Shown here one piece after another: positions 1 to 8,182 of a DNA stretch of 64,000 bases. A model generated the notes under the pieces. That model saw only the letters and a program-made list of their open reading frames with translations. It ran no database searches and had not been told where the DNA came from. Every line of letters begins with the position of its first letter. The stretch's first letter is position 1. A program made the position numbers and the translations under genes. Source of the stretch: Ceratotherium simum simum (taxonomy: Eukaryota > Chordata > Mammalia > Perissodactyla > Rhinocerotidae); contig NW_004454207.1 of assembly GCF_000283155.1 (NCBI RefSeq), forward strand, positions 4,630,999 through 4,694,998, written 5' to 3'.

Positions 1-695
1 TTGTTAGATTGTTTATTTGAGATTTTTCTTGTTTGTTGAGATAGGCCTGTATTGCTATAAACTTCCCTCTTAGAACCACTTTTGCTGTATCCCATAAATT
101 CTGGCATGTCGTATTTTCATTTTCATTTGTCTCCAGGTATTTTTTGATTTCTCCTTTGCTTTCTTCATTGACCCAATCGTTGTTCAGTAGCATTTTGTTT
201 AATCTCCACGTATTTGTGGCTTTTCTGATTTTCTTCCTATAGTTCATTTCTAGTTTAATACCATTGTGGTCAGAAAAGATGCTTGGTATTATTTCAATCT
301 TCTTAAATTTATGGAGACTTGTTTTGTGTCCTAATATGTGATCAGTCCTGGAGAATGTTCCATGTGCATTTGAAAAGAATGTGTATTTTTCAGTTTTTGG
401 ATGGAATGCTCTGTATATATCTACTAGGTCCTTCTGTTCAAGTGTGTCATTTAAGGCCAATGTTTCCTTATTGATCTTCTGTTTGGATGATCTATCCGTT
501 GGTGTAAGTGGAGTGTTAATGTCCCCTACTACTATTGTGTTACTGTCTATTTCTCCTTTTATGCCTGTTAATAATTGCTTTATATATTTAGGTGCTCCTA
601 CATTGGGTGAGTAGATATTTACAAGTGTTATATCCTCTTGTTGGATTGTTCCCTTAATCATTATGTAGCACCCTTCTTTGTCTCTAAGATTTCTG
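1..695 (-). pseudogene. L1 ORF2 fragment, endonuclease domain (copy A)
   Basis: The minus strand encodes recognisable L1 ORF2 apurinic/apyrimidinic-like endonuclease sequence. The stretch from 695 reads [12 protein letters not shown], then an [12 protein letters not shown] block near 640-610, then a VVGDIN block near 540-505 (family norm GDFN). The catalytic SDHN box reads from complement 274-263. The endonuclease N-terminus is absent because the deletion joins ORF1 directly at about 690. The reverse transcriptase would lie off the window to the left. In the family this protein nicks target DNA at TTTT/AA-like sites for target-primed reverse transcription. Here it is a remnant. Confidence 0.88.
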
Positions 696-942
696 CTTGG
701 TTTTTTTGTACAGTTTCAATCTCTTTTGTGAAGAAACTCCTGATTTCATTGAATTGTCTGTCTGTGTTGTCTTGTATTTCATTAAGCTTTTTTATGATGG
801 CTATTTTGAATTCTCTGTCGTTAAGCTTATACATTTCTGTGCTTTCTGGGTTGACTTCTGTGTGCTTGTCATTTTCCTTTTGGTCTGGAGATTTAATATA
901 TTTTTGCATGGTGCCTGTCAGTGTTGGCTTTCTTTTCCTCAT
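686..942 (-). pseudogene. L1 ORF1 N-terminal fragment (copy A)
   Basis: An open frame starts at the ATG ending at 942 and gives about 85 residues of L1 ORF1. A basic start is followed by the signature QKENDK and LNDREFKIAIIKKLNEIQ, typical of the ORF1 coiled-coil entry. It has the same block order as copy B (SEQKENDK, LNDREFKIVVIRK at 6820-6905). An internal Met (MQKYIKSP) aligns better with the start of copy B and may be the ancestral start. The RRM and C-terminal RNA-binding domains are missing. After LETK the frame runs into ORF2-derived codons (KGAT) and stops. ORF1 proteins form RNA-binding trimers; this fragment keeps only the N-terminus and the beginning of the coiled coil. Confidence 0.88.
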
Positions 943-1016
943 AGTGAAAATATATGGTCACAGTTTCCTCTTGCTGCTGCTGGGTGGGGGTCAAGTGCTG
1001 TGTATTTTGGCCCACC

Positions 1017-1916
1017 TCAATCCATGGGCACTCTCCCCAGCCCCTGGCTGATCTGAGGCAAGGCTGAATGGAGGCTGCTGGGGGGGAAGTGTGGGAACAG
1101 CTGGAGCTGGAGCGTGGGAACAGCTGAGACTGGAGCACAGCTAGGCCAAAGCAGCTGGGGCTTGGGTGCAGGTGGGTTGAAGCAGCTGCAGCTGAGGTGC
1201 CACTGGGCCAAAGAAGCAGGGGCTAGAGTGCCGCTGGGCAGAAGATGTTGGAACTGGAGTGCGCTGGGCTGAACAAGGAAGAGCTGGAGCACTGCTGGGC
1301 CAAAGAAGCTGGAACTGGTGTGCGCTGGGTCAAAGAATCTGGAACTAGAGTTCACTGGGCCAAAGAAGCTGGAACTGGAGTGTGCTGAGCTGAAGAAAGA
1401 GGAGCTGGAGCACAGCTGGGCCAAACAAGCCGGAACTGGAGTGCACTGGGACAAAGAACCTGGAACTGGAGTGTGGTGGGCTGAAGTTGCTGGCGCCAAG
1501 TCAGCTGGAGCCTGAGCACAGGCCGAGCCAAAGCCGCTGGAGCCAGGGTTGGGGGCGTGGTCAAGCCAAAGGAGCTGAGGCTGTGGCACAGGGAAGCCAG
1601 GGAAGCTGGGTCTGTGGCTTGCTCCCACCAGAGCAGCTGGGGCTGTGGCGTGGTGGGGCCTAAGCTGCCTCTGCCTCTGGTGCAGGTGGCACAGGCTCGC
1701 CTCGGTGCTGGTTGGGCCCAGGCACGTGGGGGCTACTGCCTGTGGGGGTGGGGCGGTCACACTGTCCCTGTGGTGGGGCCCGGGCACCTGGGGGCTGCTG
1801 CCTCTGGGGACAGGGCTGAGCTGAAGCACCGCTGTGCTGAAGCACCAGTCAGGTGGGCCAGGTAGAGGAGGGGCGCTTACTTTCACCTCCCAGATCTCAG
1901 AGGTTTCTCTCCTCAC
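1017..1916 (-). other. 299-codon open frame in the L1 5'UTR, probably not a gene
   Basis: This is the longest open frame in the window. It lies in the sense direction of L1 copy A, wholly within the 5'UTR and ending about 75 bp before the ORF1 start. The product would be Pro/Ser/Ala/Leu-rich, with a ~10-residue quasi-periodicity (SSSFFGPA-like, QLLWPS-like) that mirrors the 30-bp DNA repeat. I recognise no domain, transmembrane segment or signal peptide. The frame may stay open simply because the GC-rich repeat unit contains no stop codon in these frames. It is recorded because of its length and because some mammalian L1s have extra 5'UTR reading frames (primate ORF0 is antisense; this one is sense). 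Confidence 0.3.
1141..1475. repeat. 30/31-bp minisatellite inside the L1 5'UTR
   Basis: About eleven tandem units, each starting CTGGGCCAAAGAAGCTGGAA or a variant. The clearest boundaries are 1203, 1234, 1264, 1295, 1325, 1355, 1385, 1416 and 1446, giving spacings of 31, 30, 31, 30, 30, 30, 31 and 30. Units beginning at 1264 and 1385 share a distinct tail (GAGCTGGAGCAC), which suggests a four-unit higher-order period of 121 bp. Two more degenerate units lie at 1141 and 1173, and unit-like text continues past 1475. Tandem monomers are known in mouse L1 promoters; this one is unrelated in sequence. Confidence 0.88.
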
Positions 1917-2297
1917 TGTGGCTCTCTGCTCTCCTAGGGGTTAGCTTGCCGAAACTACCCTCACAACAGTTCTGCTCCCTCTGTAGGGGGATCGCCTTGG
2001 GCTATGAGGGGTCTCGGAGAGTGCCGGTTTTGACGCAGCGAGCCGCCCCTCCTCCTGCTCTGAGAGCCGTGTGGTCTCAGTCTCTGGGTCACAGTCCTTG
2101 GGGAAGGAAAGGAGCTCCTCTTACCTCCTTCCACTTCCTCTGGGGATTCCAGCACCTCTGTCCTTGGTGTACAGCTGCCTCAGTGCCTCAGACATCCCCT
2201 CTGTTGTGTGAATAGCTTCTGTTGGAATATGAATGTCCTTTTTGTTGTGTCTTAGAGGGGGAGAGTTCAATGTGGGAAGCTCACTCTGCCATGATGC

Positions 2298-2305
2298 TGA
2301 CGTCA
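2298..2305. promoter_or_regulatory. Palindromic CRE (TGACGTCA) at the L1 5' end
   Basis: A perfect 8-bp cAMP-response element palindrome lies in the first bases of L1 copy A. Copy B has GGATGTCA at the equivalent place (6003-6010), so the palindrome is lost there, consistent with CpG decay. CREB/ATF factors bind this site in general; activity here is inferred only. Confidence 0.55.
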
Positions 2306-2345
2306 CTCTTTTCTGTAATTTGCAGACTTGAGGGTTAAAGTAGTT

Positions 2346-2765
2346 TAAAGAATTTGGTTATGCCCCCCTGTGTAGTGAAGAATTGATCTTACCCAAAAAG
2401 AGGTCTGGCCTTTGCCTTTGGCTACTGCAAGGTGATCTCTAGGCCCTTGGAATGTCAAGCCTGATTGGAACATCTTTGCCTGGGGACCTTGGCCACCAGA
2501 CAGTCTAATAACTTTGAACCATGAGGTGTCAGTTCCACTTCTCACAGGGCTCAAAAATAAGGTCTGCCACATGGGCAGTATGTGATCGAGCCCCACTAAA
2601 ATCTCTGGACACCAAAGCTCAGGTGAGCTTCCCTGGTTGGTAATACTCCATATATACTGTCACACATTAATGCTGGGAAAGTAACACTGTCCATGAAGCT
2701 GTAGGGAAAGGACAATGCAAGCTCTACATTTGGTACTTTTCCTGATCTATGCTCTATGTAATTCA
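2346..2765 (+). mobile_element. Ancient LTR-like fragment (ERVL-type, tentative)
   Basis: The block resembles a mammalian ERVL-class LTR from memory. It includes GGCTACTGCAAGGTGATCTC, CCTTGGCCACCAGACAG, CTAAAATCTCTGGACACC and GAGCTTCCCTGGTTGG in order. I cannot name the family with certainty. No internal retroviral genes are attached. The left edge lies close to the start of L1 copy A, which may have inserted into or beside it. Confidence 0.45.
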
Positions 2766-3520
2766 AAACCAAAATGAAATATTACCTCACACCTATTAGG
2801 ATGGCTATTATCAACAAAACAGAAGACAATAAGTGTTGACAAGGATGTGGAGAAATTTGAAACCTGTACACTGTTGGTGAAAATGCAAAATGGTGTAATA
2901 ATTATGGAAAACAGTACGGAGGTTCTTCAAAAAATTAAAAATAGAACTACCATATGATCCAGCAATCCTACTTCTGGGTATTTATCAAAAAGAATTGAAA
3001 TCAGAATCTTGAAGAAATATTAACACTCTCATGTTCGTTGCAGCACTATTCACAATAGCCATGAGGTAGAAACAACCTAAATGTTCATCAACAGATGAAT
3101 AGATAGAAAAATGTGGTATATACATAGAATGGAATATTATTCAGCCTTGCAAAAGAATGAAATTCTTCAATATGTGACAACATAGATGAACCTTGAGGAC
3201 ATTATGCTAAGTGAAGTAAGCCAGTCATAGAAGGACAAATACTGCATGATTCCACTTATATGAGGTATATAAAATAATCAAACTCATAGAGTCAGAAATG
3301 GAATGGTGGTTGCCTGGGGCTGGGAGGAAATGAGGAGTTGCTGTTCAAGGGGTATAAAGTTTCAGTTATGCAAGATGAATAAGTTCTAGAGATCTGCTGT
3401 ACAACATTTTGCCTATAGTTAACAATACTGTATTGTATTCTTAAAAATTTAAGAGGGTAGATCTCATGTTACATGTTCTTGCCACAATAAAATACAACTT
3501 AAAAATTGTAGAAAAATACT
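2766..3520 (+). mobile_element. Old L1 (L1M-type) 3' end
   Basis: The sequence carries decayed ORF2 C-terminal text (AAGGATGTGGAGAAATTTG, then CTGTTGGTGAAAATGC, CAGCACTATTCACAATAGCC, and TTGAGGACATTATGCTAAGT). A 3'UTR with CTGGGAGGAAATGAGGAGTT and ACAATACTGTATTGTATTCT follows. The Cys/Trp-rich C-terminal segment and the stop are broken by substitutions. The 3'UTR type differs from the younger L1 at 11983-12238. Confidence 0.88.
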
Positions 3521-4139
3521 GTATTTCAATGAGCAACTAGAGCTCACTCTTCCCAGTTATCAGATTCTAGCCTTTCATTGTCCTTGAGCTATTTCACAGT
3601 TCTGTAAAACTTATTTAAGTGATTCCAATGTAAAATAATTCTTATAGACATGCAAATTCTGTCCTCTCTAATAGAAGTCTGACTTCTTTGTCCCTCGTGG
3701 AAAAACCAGTTTTGTGTCCGTTTGTACTTTCAATTAAACATTTCTTTGTTGTATATAAATTTGTGCTTTTTTTGACTTTTACTTTGAATTGGTTTTAATA
3801 TCTGCAGTTTCCTCATGAGTTAAATAAAATCCTTAGCACATGTTCATTTTTATGTCTGTATGAAAGTAATGATTCTACCTTTTTCTGAAAATTATCTTTT
3901 AACATGGAGTATGTTTTGTGGGGGTCCCCCCAAAGGTGAGTGACTAGCATTCTTATTGATGGTAACATATAGTAGCCTTAATCTAAGGTGTGTTGATTGG
4001 AAAAAAATGGGAACTATTACTTTAACAAAATGTCATGACTTGCTAAAGTGGAAATTTAATGATTACAGCTAGCAGGCATCCATTTTCAATTCTTTTTGGT
4101 AATAATTCCTGGCATTTTCTCTGGTTAATACAGTTCCAC
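3521..4139. other. No recognised feature
   Basis: AT-rich sequence with no reading frame, RNA gene or repeat family that I can identify. Confidence 0.5.
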
Positions 4140-4251
4140 TACGCCAAGTCCATTGAGGTTTATGTGAAGGTCACTCCATCCCAGTTCCAGAGGTGGACAT
4201 GGGATTCAGGCCTAAGCCAGACAGTGAACAGAGTATAGTGATTTATAATGG

Positions 4252-4455
4252 GGGCTGGAGTGAAACTAGCCAGGTTTGACTTTCCATTCTAACACTTATT
4301 AGCTCTAATAAGTTCTAGGGTATGGTCTTTCTATGTCTCATTTTCTTCTCCAGTAAAATAGACAAAATAAAAATGACTATCACACGGGAAAAGTGCTTGG
4401 AACCATGCCTGATGCACATCAAGTACTCAAGAAGTGTTGATTTTCATTATTCTTC
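4252..4455 (+). repeat. MIR SINE fragment
   Basis: Matches the tRNA-derived MIR layout: AACACTTATTAGCTCT, then TCTCATTTTCTTCTCCAGTAAAATAGAC, then AAGTGCTTGGAACCATGCCTGATGCACA. It lies inside or beside the unnamed repeat that flanks it on both sides. Confidence 0.75.
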
Positions 4456-4845
4456 CATGAACCTGCCCATAGTGCTTGCTTCAGGGATGAGCCCATGACC
4501 AAGTTGAGCCAGTGAGAATGAAGGCTAAGGCTTCTGTTAAGGCTTTTGGAGAAGACTCCCTCTCTTTCCTACTGATCTTAAATCAGTAGGAAAAGCCCAC
4601 ATCTTACTCCCCTATGGGATCCTGAACATGAGCCAATACAGAGAAGAACAGATCAAAGAGATACAAAAGGAACAACTCCTGGTGATAAGGCTGGAGCTCC
4701 TGGGTTTACCAATTAGCTGACCCTGAAGCCAAATTGACCCTTGCACTTTTTATTTCCATGAGTCACTTTAGCTCCTTTTTGGTTCTAAGCCAGTTTGAGT
4801 TGGGTTTTTTATCACTTGAGATCAGAAGATCCTAACTAATTTAGG
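4456..4845 (+). repeat. Unnamed mammalian interspersed repeat (family R1)
   Basis: Contains GTGCTTGCTTCAGGGATG near the start and AAGCCAGTTTGAGTTGGGTT with TCCTAACTAA at the end. The same landmarks recur at 52880-53330 (ATGCTTGCTTCAGGGATAGG ... CTTCGAGTTGGGTTTCC ... GACTCCTAACTGATACA) and partly at 63690-64000. Sequence at 4140-4251 (GGTGGACATGGGATTCAGG) may be the same family, separated by the MIR. I do not recall the family name. It behaves like an LTR or non-autonomous element with a TAACTRATACA-like end. Confidence 0.6.
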
Positions 4846-4989
4846 CGTCAAAGATGAAATGTCTTTGGGGCCAGAGAGCAAAATATTTTCTAGTATCCCC
4901 CAAACTGCATTTTCAAGGTAATTACTTGCATGTAAATCCTGGTCCACTCACTACTTCTCATTGCCGGGGAGTGCAGGAGGGAAGGAGAC

Positions 4990-5420
4990 TGTATCAATGA
5001 TTCAACAGGAAATTCAACTCTCAATTTAGGATAATTTGAGAAAATCTGTTTGTAAGAAGATTATTTACAAAGCTGTGGAGAGGGTGTCACAGGACCACAA
5101 GGAATAAACTGAGCACAGGCCTAAGTGCAGGGTAGCCGCTGCCACTTCTAGGCCTACAGGGATGAGGTTAGATTAAAAATACAGAAAGCTGAGAGTCATA
5201 TAGAAAAAGCCACCTGTGGAAGAACATTGACCTTCAGTGGAGGTCCAGGAGGGAATCAGGGGAAAAATCCCCTGATTTCAGTCTCCTCCCTCCTCCAGCC
5301 TCTTGCCAGGGCTCCTCATTGGCTTAATTGCAAGAAAGATGGCAGAAAGCAGATTATAAAAGGTGAAGTTTGGATCTGGAGGGGCAATGGGAAGACTATA
5401 GCCCAAGGAGCCTGGTGAAG
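4990..5420 (+). repeat. Unnamed interspersed repeat (family R2)
   Basis: Landmarks TTATTTACAAAGCTGTGGAG, AGTCTCCTCCCTCCTCCAGC, CTCATTGGCTTAATTG and TTTGGATCTGGAGGGGCAA occur in the same order as in 35600-36030 (ACTATTTCTAAAGGTGTGGG, CAGTCTCTTGCCTTTACC, CGCTGGCTGAACCC, GGAGCGCAGATCTGTAGAGG). The two copies are diverged. Family name not recalled. Confidence 0.5.
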
Positions 5421-5639
5421 CTGTTCTGGTTCAGACTCTCTCAACAACTCAAAAAATTTTAAGCTGTACCATATTTGATTCTATGATAAGATTTCCTGAT
5501 GAGTTCAATAAAACTGCCAATTTTAGGGGCCTACAGGGATCATCTTTTGGATTAACCATGCCCTAGAAAACAATGATGAACTCGAAGCTGTCCAAAGAAA
5601 AACAGCAATCATAAAAATAACTTCAGTAAATGAAAAGTT

Positions 5640-5860
5640 TTATCACTGAAAATGCTTTATAAGGAGATTAGTTAAATTAAGTATGATATGTATGCAAAAT
5701 AGAATACTATGCAGTCATGTAAAAGATTGGGATGGATTTATGTACTAATGGGATTATCTCTAAAGTATGTTGTTATCTGTAAAAGCTAGGTACATAACAA
5801 TGTATACACAATGGTCCCTTTTGGGTAAAAACAAGGAATAAAAAAGAATTCAACATATGT
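5640..5860 (+). mobile_element. Old L1M 3'-end fragment
   Basis: Contains the decayed ORF2 tail landmark AGAATACTATGCAGTCATGT followed by ATTATCTCTAAAGTATGTTG and a terminal ATGGTCCCTTTTGGGTAAAA block typical of ancient L1M 3' ends. About 150 bp of unassigned DNA separates it from L1 copy B. Confidence 0.65.
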
Positions 5861-5987
5861 TCACTACATTTTCCTTTGTCCTATTTGAAGATTTTACTAC
5901 ATGCAATATTACCACTTCCATAAACTAAAAAAAAGATGAAAAAATTTAAAAAAATGAAAGACTGACAAGAATCAATTGTAAGTCCTT

Positions 5988-6002
5988 AAAAGATCATTTC
6001 TA
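5988..6002. repeat. Upstream target-site duplication of L1 copy B
   Basis: AAAAGATCATTTCTA here matches AAAAGGTCATTTCTA at 12239-12253 with one mismatch. The two copies exactly bracket the L1 body, which fixes its ends. Confidence 0.9.
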
Positions 6003-6780
6003 GGATGTCAGCATCATGGTGGAGTGAGTTGTTCCCTTTGTCTTTCCCCTCTAATTTACAACTAAATGGACATTCATTAACCAACAGAGGATTCGCTACA
6101 CAGCACAACAGGATGCCTGAGAAATACACACAACCATACATCCGAAAGTTGGTGGACTGGATCCCTGGGAAGTGGTGGAACTGGGTGAGCAGATCCCTCC
6201 TCCTCCCCAGTAGCAGCGATCCAGGTTGTGGATCCTTTACACAGTGGCCAGCGCAACTGTAAGAGGAGGCAAGGGCAGCCTGGCTTGTGCACGAATGCTT
6301 TTGGAGTGGTGGTCTGGCCCACAGGAGAGCCCACCTTGCCATGGCAGCCCTGCTCATGGGAATGCTCCCCGCTGAGTGGCAGTGGCTCAGACCCTGAGAG
6401 GGAGCCCCGCCCACCAAGCACAGAAGTTCAGCTGAGCCTCCTGCCAGTGCAAAGCCAGATTTCACATGAAAGAAAATGCCGTTCCCCTCCTGCCTAGCAT
6501 AGCAGCTCAGCTGGTCCCCTGCTGAGCACAGCAGTCTCACCCCCATGAGTGTGACCTGCCAGCAGAGCACAGAGTCCCCACCTGCACATGTGTGCATGGC
6601 CTACCAAGCAGCTGTGGCCAGCCCAGGCAAACACAGAGCAGCCCCACTGGCACAACTTCCAGCAGACAGGGCAGGATCAGAAAACACAGCTCCTGCCCCT
6701 CTCCCCCACTAGTGGTAGGTGGAATCTGTGACCTGATACTACCACAAATGCACCAGCAAAAGGTCAATTCATCAAACACC
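6003..6780 (+). promoter_or_regulatory. L1 copy B 5'UTR
   Basis: It begins GGATGTCAGCATCATGGTGG, matching the copy A terminus apart from the CRE. It is moderately GC-rich in its middle (6150-6720) and lacks the 30/31-bp tandem repeat. ORF1 follows in a good context (CACCATGA). Promoter function is inferred from L1 biology. Confidence 0.8.
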
Positions 6781-7741
6781 ATGAAGAACTACAGTAACAC
6801 TTCAGAGCAGAAGGAAAATGACAAGTCTCCAGAAACCAAGCTTGAAGTCACAGAAATTTACAATCTAAATGACAGAGAATTCAAAATAGTTGTCATAAGG
6901 AAATTCAATAAGTTACAAGAAAACTCAGAAAGACAGTTCAAGGAGCTGAGGAATAAAATTAATGAGCAGGAGGAGTAACTTATCAGAGATTGAAGCTCTA
7001 CAAAATACCAAACAGAAATTCTAACATGAAGAGCACAATTAATGAAATAAAAAAATGTAGAAACCATAAAAAATAGAGCTGACATTATGGAGGACAGAAT
7101 TAGTGATTTAGAGGATAGAAATATAGAAATGCTTCAGGTGGAGGAGGAGAGAGAACTAAGATTTTTTAAAAATGAAGAAATTCTTCAAGAAATATCAGAC
7201 TCAATTAGGAAAAGAAACATAAGGATTATACGTATTCCAGAGGTAGAAGAGAGGGAGAAAGGAGCAGAGAGCACGTTCAAAGACATAGTAGCTGAGAACT
7301 TCCCAAATCTGGGGAAGGAACTGGAGATAAGTACATGAAACCAGTAGAACTCCTAATTACATCAATGCAAAAAGATCTTCTCCAAAGCATATAATGTGAA
7401 AACTGGCAAAATTCAATGACAAAGAAAAAATATTAAAGGTAACAAGGCAGAAGAAAATAAGCCACAAAGGAACCCCTATCAGGCTGTCAGTGGATTTCTC
7501 AGCAGAAAACTTATAGGCTAGGAGACAGTGGAATCATATATTCAAAATTCTGAAAGACAAAAACTTTCAGCCAAGAATTCTCTATCCAGCGAAACTCCTC
7601 TTCAGATATGGTGGAGAAATAAAAGCTTTCCCAGGTAAACAAAAGCTGATGGAGTTCATTGTCATTAGGCCTGCCTTACAAGAGACAATGGAAGGAGCCC
7701 TCCCATCTGAAACTGAAAAGCAAATGTTTACAACACCTTGA
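6781..7741 (+). pseudogene. L1 ORF1 (RNA-binding protein), disrupted
   Basis: The start is the ATG at 6781, opening MKNYSNTSEQKENDK. The N-terminal and coiled-coil part runs in one frame, interrupted by a stop at 6976-6978. It resumes at 7087 (MEDRISDLEDRN, an RRM-entry landmark) and continues to a stop at 7336-7338. The C-terminal domain is read one base further on, from about 7440 (SHKGTPIRLSVDFS), with a TAG at 7514-7516, then ILKDKNFQPRILYPAK and ALPSETEKQMF, ending at TGA 7739-7741. The family protein is a trimeric nucleic-acid chaperone that packages L1 RNA. At about 320 codons it is near the usual length. At least three lesions make it a pseudogene. Confidence 0.93.
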
Positions 7742-8182
7742 GCAAGGAGATAAAAAGAAAGATAGATTCAGAAAAGTGCAGCTCTAAATAGGAATAGGTG
7801 AGTAAACAATTAATTATAACATAAAAGATAAAGGGAAGGAAAGCATCAAAAATAACTATAAACACTTCAATTTAGTCACAAACTCACAACACAAAAAGGA
7901 ATAATTTGTGACAACAACAACTCAGAAGGGGAAGAAGAAAGTGATGGAACCTGCTTAGGCTAATGGAGATAAGAGGATATCAGAAAATGGACTATCTCAT
8001 CTATGAGATCTTTATACAAACCTCATTGTAACCACTAAACAAAAAAATCAGAGCAAAGCCACAAATCATAAAGAGAAAACTGAGAAAACCATCACAGAAA
8101 ACCATCAAACTGAAATAGCAGTCAGAAATACAAAGGAAAAGAAACAATGGAAATATAGAATACCTGGGAAACAAGAGATAAA
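7742..8182 (+). other. L1 inter-ORF spacer, 441 bp
   Basis: A-rich noncoding sequence between the ORF1 stop and the ORF2 start. Primate L1 has a spacer of only about 60 bp, so ORF2 translation by short-range reinitiation would need another explanation in this lineage. No RNA structure or IRES motif can be asserted by eye. Confidence 0.75.

Larger units (their letters stand above)
1..2306 (-). mobile_element. LINE-1 element, 5' part, internally deleted (L1 copy A)
   Basis: Read on the minus strand, this is an L1 retrotransposon starting near 2306 with the terminal motif GTGACGTCAGCATCATGG. It then runs through a long 5'UTR (to 943), the N-terminal part of ORF1 (942 to about 686) and the endonuclease part of ORF2 (695 to the window edge). 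The ORF1 C-terminal half, the inter-ORF spacer and the ORF2 start are missing, so ORF1 joins directly to ORF2. The element continues beyond position 1, so its 3' end and downstream TSD are outside the window. It shares its 5' terminus and ORF1 text with the plus-strand L1 at 6003-12238 but has a longer, different 5'UTR. It cannot be autonomous because ORF1 is truncated. Confidence 0.93.
943..2306 (-). promoter_or_regulatory. L1 5'UTR / internal promoter region (copy A)
   Basis: This 1.36-kb GC-rich block lies between the L1 5' terminus and ORF1. In L1 elements this region carries the internal RNA polymerase II promoter. It is the most GC- and G-rich part of the window and contains a 30/31-bp tandem repeat (1141-1475). 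The first ~130 bases from 2306 resemble the 5' end of copy B (6003 onward: GTCAGCATCATGG, then GGACATTCAT and CAACAGA). The rest does not match copy B, whose 5'UTR is only about 780 bp. Promoter function is inferred from position, not shown. Confidence 0.8.

Noticed and set aside
1000..2100. CpG-island-like promoter of a host gene
   Set aside because: The GC-rich block is fully explained as an L1 5'UTR, bounded by the L1 5' terminus and ORF1.
5986..6597. 203-codon minus-strand frame and its overlapping plus-strand partners
   Set aside because: It lies in the GC-richer 5'UTR of L1 copy B, antisense to the element, and extends past its 5' end into the TSD. No domain.
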